In this document: piece after piece, positions 1-5,135 of the stretch
Position numbering within the stretch: the first letter of the stretch is position 1
Layout: each line of letters opens with the position of its first letter
Origin: Holophagae bacterium
GTDB lineage: Bacteria > Acidobacteriota > Thermoanaerobaculia > Thermoanaerobaculales > Sulfomarinibacteraceae
NCBI GenBank assembly: GCA_030609785.1
Contig: JAUWTC010000175.1
Location: 1-6,068, forward strand
Direction: 5' to 3'
Length of the DNA stretch: 6,068 nt
The notes under the pieces: model-generated
What the model was told of the DNA's origin: nothing
Seen by the model: the letters and a program-made list of their open reading frames with translations, nothing else
Databases searched by the model: none
Made by a program: the position numbers and the translations under genes

Positions 1-68
1 GAGCATGACAAGGTCAGCTCGGGGATCAGCAGGGCTCCGACAAGCAGGGACAACAGCTTGGCTCTCAA
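1..68 (-). CDS. 5' end of a leftward exported protein (partial, signal peptide only)
   Basis: On the minus strand a TTG at 68-66 opens a frame that runs off the window edge without a stop. The 22 visible residues read MRAKLLSLLVGALLIPELTLSC: a basic n-region (R2, K4) and a leucine-rich hydrophobic core, as in a Sec signal peptide. The final LTLSC resembles a lipobox only loosely, because Thr is at -3 and Leu at -2, so either signal peptidase could act. The start is chosen because AGGAGG (minus strand, 80-75) lies 6 nt upstream. An overlapping GTG at 75-73 opens another frame, but its product has no signal-like character. The gene is divergent from the sigma-factor gene. Its function cannot be read from this fragment. 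That it is a real gene start is likely but rests on few codons. Confidence 0.6.
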   Translation of the reverse strand, partial: MRAKLLSLLVGALLIPELTLSC

Positions 69-199
69 CCTCCACCTCCTCGGGGCTCGACCGCCCGCCC
101 TTCTTGACCTCACGGTAGCACGGGATCGACTCAGGGAAACTGCCTACCAGCCTTTTGAGACGAAGAGTGGTTTATACTCAGGAAGTAGAGATTATTCCA
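69..199. promoter_or_regulatory. Divergent control region between the partial leftward gene and the sigma gene
   Basis: These 131 bp must hold the promoters of both flanking genes. A 7-bp direct repeat ACTCAGG lies at 129-135 and 176-182, followed by GAA or AAG in each copy. A -10-like TATACT at 173-178 and a TTGAGA at 155-160 are separated by only 12 bp, so they do not form a normal promoter. I could not assign a start site. An ECF-dependent autoregulated promoter is possible but no clear GGAAC...CGT pair is visible. Confidence 0.4.
75..80 (-). promoter_or_regulatory. Ribosome binding site of the leftward partial gene
   Basis: The minus strand reads AGGAGG here, a near-perfect Shine-Dalgarno sequence 6 nt before the TTG at 68-66. 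It is what decides the unusual start codon. Confidence 0.6.
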
Positions 200-706
200 A
201 TGTATGAAGAGGATTTCGGTCACCTGGTGCGACAGTACTCACGGCTGATTCGTTCAGCAGTGGCGCGTGTTGCAGGACCCTCAGCCGCAAGGATCTGCGA
301 CGATGTCGAGCAGAACGTCCTGATCGCCCTGTGGCAAGCAATGCCGGGTGAGCAAATACCTGATCATCCCTCCTCTTACATTTATAGAGCGGCGGTTCGG
401 GAGACCATTCGTGCCGTTCGGGGTCTGAAGCAGACATCCGAGTTGGGGCCCGAGGCGGACAAGGCCGATTTCTCAGCCCCTCCGGATGCCATTGTGGAGT
501 CCAAGGAGTTGGGCCGTGCCATTCGGGCGGCCCTGTCGGAGATCGGAGCGGACCGCCGACGTGCGGTGACGGCCCATTTGGCGGGCTACGATGTAAAGGA
601 GATTATGGCGATGTTCGAATGGCCCTATCACAAGGCTCGAAACCTCATTGCGCGAGGCATGGCCGATCTCCGCAGGAAATTGGAAGCGCGAGGCTACCGT
701 GACTGA
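200..706 (+). CDS. ECF-type RNA polymerase sigma factor (sigma-70 family)
   Basis: Predicted 168-residue sigma factor that would direct core RNA polymerase to a dedicated promoter set. Region 2 spans about residues 5-76, with DDVEQNVLIALW (34-45) matching the core-binding helix of ECF sigmas and PSSYIYRAAVRETIRAVRG (58-76) in the place of the -10-binding helix. Region 4 spans about 104-162, with the helix-turn-helix around DVKEIMAMFEWPYHKARNLI (131-150) followed by a basic helix. There is no region 3, as expected for the group. The frame is open upstream to TTG 155 and GTG 167. ATG 200 is preferred because the homologous sequence starts there and an AGGAAG/GAG stretch (180-189) precedes it, though the spacing is loose. 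Its stop lies inside the next gene (anti-sigma), so the two are coupled. The exact ECF subgroup was not recognised. Confidence 0.88.
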   Translation: MYEEDFGHLVRQYSRLIRSAVARVAGPSAARICDDVEQNVLIALWQAMPGEQIPDHPSSYIYRAAVRETIRAVRGLKQTSELGPEADKADFSAPPDAIVESKELGRAIRAALSEIGADRRRAVTAHLAGYDVKEIMAMFEWPYHKARNLIARGMADLRRKLEARGYRD

Positions 707-1382
707 GATCGAACGCATCAGAACGGCCTTCAGGGTCACCGACCCCGATGAGGCCGAAGGGCACCTGTCGGAGCAACAGTGGGAGAGCCTGGCATGCGGA
801 GAACTCGGCCATGAAGACCACGAGGCGGCCCTGGACCACATCCTCGGCTGCCGTCGGTGTACCGAGATTCACCAGTCCCTGTTGGTGCTCCGAGAACATG
901 CCCATGCCTTCGATCCCGGCGCCCCTGTTCCCGATATCACTCGGAAGCCGTCGCGCAGGGGCTGGGTTTTTTCGGGCATATTGGCTGTTGCGGCGACGCT
1001 TTTCATTATCATTTTCAGACCACTCGGTCCCGATATGACCAGCAATGGGCCCTCGGCCGCATTTGATCCCATCCTCCGGTCTTCGCAGTGGGAGCAGCCG
1101 GCCGTACCACTGTCGCCGATCGGGCAGACCTCAATGTCCGGGATCGTTTTCTCATGGACGTCTTCGCCGATTGCTCCGGTCTCTATCGTCCAGCTGATCG
1201 ACAATCGCGGCGAGGTGGTGTGGACCAGTCAAGAGACCGAAAATACATCCATCGAATGGCCTGGTGATCTTGCCAAGCAACCGGGACACTATTACTGGAG
1301 AGTACTGTCCCTCGGGGGAGCGGTTGGTGGAGAACAGGCATCCGACCTGGTGGCCTTCGACCTCACCGATAATCCCCCATGA
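699..1382 (+). CDS. Membrane anti-sigma factor with zinc-finger (zf-HC2/ZAS-like) domain
   Basis: Predicted single-pass inner-membrane protein of 227 residues that would hold the upstream sigma factor inactive. The cytoplasmic part carries H47-x3-C51-x2-C54 (HILGCRRC), the signature of zinc anti-sigma domains. H22, 25 residues earlier, is a plausible fourth ligand. One membrane span follows at about 88-107, just after basic residues R82-R87, giving an N-in topology. The external part (about 108-227) is rich in Trp and aromatic residues. Its stretch from FSW (151) to GHYYWRV (196-202) looks like an Ig or fibronectin type beta-sandwich; this is a pattern judgement. The start is GTG 699, with GCGAGG 5 nt upstream; it overlaps the sigma stop by 8 nt, indicating translational coupling. 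A longer frame from TTG 648 would lie inside the sigma gene. The 3' end overlaps the convergent CHAT gene by 20 bp. Confidence 0.85.
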   Translation: MTEIERIRTAFRVTDPDEAEGHLSEQQWESLACGELGHEDHEAALDHILGCRRCTEIHQSLLVLREHAHAFDPGAPVPDITRKPSRRGWVFSGILAVAATLFIIIFRPLGPDMTSNGPSAAFDPILRSSQWEQPAVPLSPIGQTSMSGIVFSWTSSPIAPVSIVQLIDNRGEVVWTSQETENTSIEWPGDLAKQPGHYYWRVLSLGGAVGGEQASDLVAFDLTDNPP

Positions 1383-4300
1383 CCTGAAAAGCGGCCCAGT
1401 GAAATGGGTGAGCGGAGGTTCCCCCAAGCGCCAGCTGATCATCCTGTGCACCGCGGAGAGCCTCAGCCGGTCCCATGTCCTGTTCGAGACGAGTATAGAA
1501 TCCACTCATCACAGATGCCGTGGACTGATCCGACACCGGCCACTGAGTTACGACGACAGACCGTGCGCCTGCAAATTGGAACGCTCGTGCGAGACCGACA
1601 ATGCCCTCACCGGGCACCTCGCGACCTCCGGCTGTGCCACAGGCAGACAGCGTGACGACCTCGGCGTCAATGGCCATTTCGTTCATGATCTCGAAGGCCT
1701 TGAGAACCCCGTCATCGCCTGGATCCTCCCCACCATCGTTCCCCGGAGAAAGAAACAAGGCCGACTCCAACGGGGCTTTCCTGTCGGCGAGGGCATGAAC
1801 CGCAAAATGGACGAACGTCGCTCCTGGAGTGACGTCCCTGACCACGGCCTCGGTCGCCTCGTGCCCGAGGAAAACCGTTGCGTCGTCTCCGAATATCCGT
1901 GCGATATTCTCCACCTCCAATCGGGAACCCGGAAGCCGTCCCAGACCGGTTGGTTTTTCGAACGCCTTCCCCGGGTTGAAGAGCGGGTCTCCGAAGGCGA
2001 TGAGCTTGGGCTGAGGCCTGGGGAACGTCGTTCGGAGGCCCTTGAGGCCCGCGACGACTCCCGCTGAAGGATTGAACACCAGAGCTTTCCACTGCCCAAG
2101 GAAAACGTCATTTTGGGGATCAATCAGGGCGGCAAATGGGAGGTTCAGCAGGGGGCCGTCGGGAAGGATCAGTACCCGATCGGCTGAGTCAATATCATCC
2201 CGGCAAGGTTCGATCAAGACCTGAAACAGGCGCTCAGCTTGGTTCCTCAGTGCCGGTTCCAGCAGGGCCCCCGCCTTCCCTCGGTTGATCAACGCCCTGA
2301 AGATATCGATTTTCAGCGAGAGTTCAGCTGCGCCCACGGGAAGAACCGACGCTCTGAGTGACGCCTGTCCGGCGACATCCACGGTGACCGTCATCAGCAG
2401 TGAACGGTCCTCTCCGACGACGTAGGACACAAGGACCGTGCCGGTATCGACCACGGTCGTGATATCGCTGAATCTGAGAGGTTGAGGCCGGCTGAGGTTC
2501 TTGAACCGGGGGGAAGCGGCCCCAATCTTCTCCAGAAGAACCGTGCGTTGATCTCGGAGTGTACCGAGAGTCTCATTCAGTTGCTCGAGTCGGTCGGGAT
2601 GCTCCCTCAGGCTGATCCGGGCCCGCTGAGCCTCGATCCTCTTGATTCGGCCCTCATTACGGGTTTTCTCGAACCACAACTCCGTGGAAACTCCGGGGGG
2701 TACCAGATTCTGGTCCATCAGCATCGCGCACAACGCGCCCGTCCTCGCCCGTTCAATCAAATCGAAGGCCTCGACCTCTCGCCCCTGATGTACCAACAGC
2801 TGCGCCAGGGCGCTGTAAAAATTGAAAAACGAACCACCGAATTGTGCCCGCTCTTCATCGGAAAGGCTCATCCTCGAGCGGCAGCCTTCGATGATGGCGA
2901 TGGCCCGCCGCCACAGTTTCTCAGCCTCAACCAGCCGGCCGGTGTCAAACCGGACCACTCCCAACAGAAAGAGACTCTCCGCAACCTGAGGATGACCAGG
3001 CGCCACTCGAGAACGGATTTCCAGAGCCTCTCGGTGAAGATCGTCGGCATCGTCAAACCGACCCTGGGACCGGGCGACCTCCCCCAACTCCAACAGGGTG
3101 TTGGCCACCCACCCGGACTGAGGCGCCAGGTTTTGTTTGATGTCCAGGGCTTTTTCGAGAGGAGGTCCGGCGTCATCGTACCGGCCCGAGCGCCTCAAAG
3201 AAATACCCAGGTTGTGCAAACTCGCGGCAACATCCGCCCCCCCTGGGTTGATCTTTTCACGAAGGTCCAGAGCCTGCCGATGAAAGATGCTGGCGGATCG
3301 ATAGTCTTCCTCCCTGAGGGCGACATTGCCGAGATTTGTCAGAATTCCGGCCTCTTCAACACCCCCGGGCCGGAGACTCCGAAAGGCCTCAAGTGCCCGC
3401 CGGTAGGACAACCGAGCCTCTTCGTATTGCCCCAAACTCTTGGCGACAAGCCCCAGGTAATTGGCCGCATAGCCCATCTGTTTCTGGGGTGATCCGAGCC
3501 GTTCTGCCTCGGAGAGATCCTCTCGAAACAGGCTGCGGGCCGTGTCGAAGTCGCCCTTCTTGAAGGCGACCAATCCAAGGTTGCCGAGAAAATCGCAGAT
3601 GGTCGGGCTGTCCGGCGCCAACCGCTTGACGATGGCCAGACCTTGGCGATAATCGTGTTCTGCAGCCTCCCACTCCGACCGGAAATACGCGGTGGTGCCG
3701 GTCAACTTCAGCGCCTCGGCAACCTCCATGCTCTCGCCACAGGCCTCTCGATAAATAGTCAGCGCCGTCTGTGCGTCCGAACCACATTTCCTGAGGTTGG
3801 TCCGACATTGTTGAAGCAGGAGGTGGGCGACCAACGGACCTTCGGTTTCCAGGCTTCGATGCAGATCCAGGGCTGTCTCCAAGGCCTCGGCCGCCGGAGG
3901 CAGACGACTTGCTTGGAGGAGACGGTACCCCGCTCGCTCCCAGAACACGGCTCTATCAAGTCCCTCGGGGAGGCTCTGCACGACCCTTTCCAAACGGTCC
4001 TGAGCCTCCTGAGGACGATCACACCGGAACAGCACAACAGCCAGCTGGAGGTCGACCCATGCCGAGGCAGAGTCCTTGCCTACCTCACCAAGGTGGCGGG
4101 CGATGGCGTCAAACGCCACGACTGCGTCGTCGATCTCTCCGTCAGTGACACGATCCTCGGCCTGTTGGAGGCGCGAAAACACTCGCGGAGAAAGGACAGG
4201 CCGCGTTTCGACCCGCCAAACGCCGGTCCGAACGACGGTCTGATACTCCCGTCTGCCCCGCCGAAAGGTCAATTCCACCGGTCCTGCCGGCGCTTCCCTC

Positions 4301-4551
4301 TGTTCGACCATGGCCAGGTCGAACGAGGAATCGATAGGCCCGCCAAGATCGCCTCGCCGCCAACGGACGATGGTGTCGCCGGCTTCAAGGCCCGCTCCGG
4401 CGGCGGCCTGCCCGGGTTCCAAATGCTCAACGACTGCGCCGGTCTCAGGCCCTTGAGGCACTCCACAGGCCCACAACACGCCAACGAAAATCGCCAGCGA
4501 GCACCCGAATACGCCCGCTCTGAGCAGGGTCGAATCACTTTTGATCATCAT
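1363..4551 (-). CDS. Exported PDZ-TPR-CHAT caspase-like protein, probable lipoprotein
   Basis: Predicted 1062-residue cysteine protease of the CHAT (caspase HetF-associated with TPRs) family. Residues 1-28 form a signal sequence ending LWA before C29: a probable lipobox, with Trp at -2 atypical. Residues 35-107 look like a PDZ domain (GAVVEHL..., then GLEAGDTIV at 54-62). TPR units run from about 125 to 560; seven of them (285-531) repeat at exactly 41 residues. A charged, probably coiled-coil linker covers about 625-676. The CHAT domain spans about 700-1060, with H919 in HFAVH and C971 in LSACGTA as the expected catalytic pair, both intact, and the family-typical GLARAFQFAGARSVVVTQWP near 985-1004. 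ATG 4551 is chosen for AGGAG 6 nt upstream; a second ATG is adjacent. The gene is convergent with the sigma/anti-sigma pair and divergent from the secreted-protein pair. Substrate unknown. Most studied CHAT proteases are cytoplasmic, so the export signal is notable. Confidence 0.93.
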   Translation of the reverse strand: MMIKSDSTLLRAGVFGCSLAIFVGVLWACGVPQGPETGAVVEHLEPGQAAAGAGLEAGDTIVRWRRGDLGGPIDSSFDLAMVEQREAPAGPVELTFRRGRREYQTVVRTGVWRVETRPVLSPRVFSRLQQAEDRVTDGEIDDAVVAFDAIARHLGEVGKDSASAWVDLQLAVVLFRCDRPQEAQDRLERVVQSLPEGLDRAVFWERAGYRLLQASRLPPAAEALETALDLHRSLETEGPLVAHLLLQQCRTNLRKCGSDAQTALTIYREACGESMEVAEALKLTGTTAYFRSEWEAAEHDYRQGLAIVKRLAPDSPTICDFLGNLGLVAFKKGDFDTARSLFREDLSEAERLGSPQKQMGYAANYLGLVAKSLGQYEEARLSYRRALEAFRSLRPGGVEEAGILTNLGNVALREEDYRSASIFHRQALDLREKINPGGADVAASLHNLGISLRRSGRYDDAGPPLEKALDIKQNLAPQSGWVANTLLELGEVARSQGRFDDADDLHREALEIRSRVAPGHPQVAESLFLLGVVRFDTGRLVEAEKLWRRAIAIIEGCRSRMSLSDEERAQFGGSFFNFYSALAQLLVHQGREVEAFDLIERARTGALCAMLMDQNLVPPGVSTELWFEKTRNEGRIKRIEAQRARISLREHPDRLEQLNETLGTLRDQRTVLLEKIGAASPRFKNLSRPQPLRFSDITTVVDTGTVLVSYVVGEDRSLLMTVTVDVAGQASLRASVLPVGAAELSLKIDIFRALINRGKAGALLEPALRNQAERLFQVLIEPCRDDIDSADRVLILPDGPLLNLPFAALIDPQNDVFLGQWKALVFNPSAGVVAGLKGLRTTFPRPQPKLIAFGDPLFNPGKAFEKPTGLGRLPGSRLEVENIARIFGDDATVFLGHEATEAVVRDVTPGATFVHFAVHALADRKAPLESALFLSPGNDGGEDPGDDGVLKAFEIMNEMAIDAEVVTLSACGTAGGREVPGEGIVGLARAFQFAGARSVVVTQWPVSDQSTASVMSGFYTRLEQDMGPAEALRGAQDDQLALGGTSAHPFHWAAFQVMGDYR

Positions 4552-4557
4552 GGCAAT

Positions 4558-4562
4558 CTCCT
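4558..4562 (-). promoter_or_regulatory. Ribosome binding site of the CHAT gene
   Basis: The minus strand reads AGGAG 6 nt before the ATG at 4551-4549. It fixes the start so that the protein begins directly with its signal sequence. Confidence 0.75.
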
Positions 4563-4610
4563 ACGATCTTACCCCGTCTGACCAAAACTGAGCAAACCAA
4601 AAACCCTCGG

Positions 4611-4622
4611 CCTCTCAAGAGG
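4611..4622. repeat. Short inverted repeat CCTCT-CA-AGAGG between divergent genes
   Basis: Perfect 5-bp arms (4611-4615 and 4618-4622) around a 2-bp centre, in the 160-bp region between the divergent CHAT and secreted-protein genes. The position suits a repressor or activator site for either gene. The 2-nt centre is too tight for an RNA hairpin of full length. Short dyads of this size also occur by chance. Confidence 0.3.
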
Positions 4623-4652
4623 TGTGAATCGAGTGGTAAATCCCAATATCGG

Positions 4653-4668
4653 CCGCCGTCTTCGGCGG
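4653..4668. repeat. GC-rich inverted repeat CCGCCG-TCTT-CGGCGG
   Basis: Perfect 6-bp arms (4653-4658 and 4663-4668) with a 4-nt loop, centred about 50 bp before the ATG at 4712. It is not followed by a T run on either strand, so it is not an intrinsic terminator. It could be an operator, or a leader hairpin stabilising the downstream mRNA. The role is a guess; the repeat itself is plainly visible. Confidence 0.45.
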
Positions 4669-4697
4669 GGATCTCGGTGCTGAATTGAGGAACCAAA

Positions 4698-4705
4698 AAG
4701 GAGGT
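4698..4705 (+). promoter_or_regulatory. Full-consensus Shine-Dalgarno of the 123-residue secreted protein
   Basis: AAGGAGGT matches the full anti-Shine-Dalgarno consensus, 6 nt before ATG 4712. This rules against the upstream in-frame TTG at 4685, which would place the site inside the coding sequence. It suggests efficient translation. Confidence 0.8.
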
Positions 4706-4711
4706 CAGACA

Positions 4712-5083
4712 ATGCAGAGAAGAAACCGGAGTCCAAGTCTCGCGGTGGTGTTCTTGGTGGGCTGCACGCTCATCGCCACCCCGACGTTCTCAAGCGAGAT
4801 CCAGGAGGGGGAGGTCCAAGAACCAGAGCAAACGGCCAGACATTTCCAGGCGAACACCACCAGTGGCGTGGCGGTTCAGGCATCGTTCTCCTCCGGCACG
4901 GTTGCAGAGCCGTCATGTCGGAAGGGCAAACGGATCCTCGGCACAAGCCCAAACTTTGTCGTACGAGCCTCAATCAAAGCCCTTCTGGATGATTGTCACG
5001 ATTGTTGCGCCGAAAACATCCTTTTTATCGATGGATTCGAGAGCAGCAACACATCGAACTGGTCGGCCACCGTCGGCGACTGA
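4712..5083 (+). CDS. Small secreted protein with C-terminal DGFES-type motif
   Basis: Unrecognised 123-residue exported protein. The n-region is basic (R3, R4, R6) and the hydrophobic core covers about 10-22. Two processing routes are possible: a lipobox LVGC ending at C18, or signal peptidase I cleavage near 27-28 after TFS. The mature part is low in complexity and rich in Glu, Ser and Thr. It has C69 and then C95-x2-C98-C99, which could form disulfides. Residues 105-117 read FIDGFESSNTSNW, followed by SATVGD and the stop. From memory, a DGFESG-x-W motif recurs in secreted proteins of several Proteobacteria and Acidobacteria, often opening a lectin-like domain; here nothing follows it. The S74-type fibre gene starts 52 bp downstream on the same strand, so the two are probably co-transcribed. 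Function unknown. Confidence 0.78.
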   Translation: MQRRNRSPSLAVVFLVGCTLIATPTFSSEIQEGEVQEPEQTARHFQANTTSGVAVQASFSSGTVAEPSCRKGKRILGTSPNFVVRASIKALLDDCHDCCAENILFIDGFESSNTSNWSATVGD

Positions 5084-5121
5084 CCCCGTTATCCAACCGG
5101 CCGGACCCATCGCGAATATTG

Positions 5122-5128
5122 AAAGGAG
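5122..5128 (+). promoter_or_regulatory. Ribosome binding site of the fibre-like gene
   Basis: AAAGGAG lies 7 nt before ATG 5136 and fixes that start. The preceding gene ends at 5083. I see no terminator in the 52-bp gap, only a CCGGCCGG palindrome at 5097-5104. Confidence 0.75.
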
Positions 5129-5135
5129 CCAAGAA

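Larger units (their letters stand above)
4563..4697. promoter_or_regulatory. Divergent control region between the CHAT gene and the secreted-protein pair
   Basis: The region separates two divergent translation starts and contains both inverted repeats listed here. On the minus strand, TAAGAT (4571-4566) resembles a -10 box but would start transcription at the ribosome binding site. No -35/-10 pair with 16-18 bp spacing stands out in either direction. Confidence 0.4.

Noticed and set aside
155..178. TTGAGA (155-160) and TATACT (173-178) as a sigma-70 promoter for the sigma gene
   Set aside because: The spacer is only 12 bp, and a start from this -10 would leave almost no leader before the ribosome site.
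155..199. Extended sigma-factor N-terminus from TTG 155 or GTG 167
   Set aside because: No ribosome site precedes either codon, and the 15 extra residues do not resemble the start of ECF sigma factors; ATG 200 gives a normal start.
1264..2067. Long plus-strand open frame of 267 codons beneath the CHAT gene
   Set aside because: It is antisense to a strongly supported CHAT domain, has no recognisable domain or good ribosome site, and fits the long shadow frames expected in GC-rich DNA.
2482..3492. Plus-strand open frame of 336 codons beneath the TPR region
   Set aside because: Antisense shadow of the TPR repeats; proline- and glutamine-rich translation with no domain pattern and no convincing start signal.
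1363..4551. CRISPR-associated TPR-CHAT (Craspase type) protein
   Set aside because: There is no CRISPR array or effector nearby, and the signal peptide and PDZ domain are inconsistent with a cytoplasmic effector partner.
3643..4581. Plus-strand open frame of 312 codons crossing the CHAT start
   Set aside because: Shadow of the PDZ and N-terminal TPR coding region. It would run through the CHAT start region and gives no family-like sequence.
4653..4668. Intrinsic terminator
   Set aside because: The stem is GC-rich, but no T run follows on either strand, and it lies upstream of both flanking genes, not at a 3' end.
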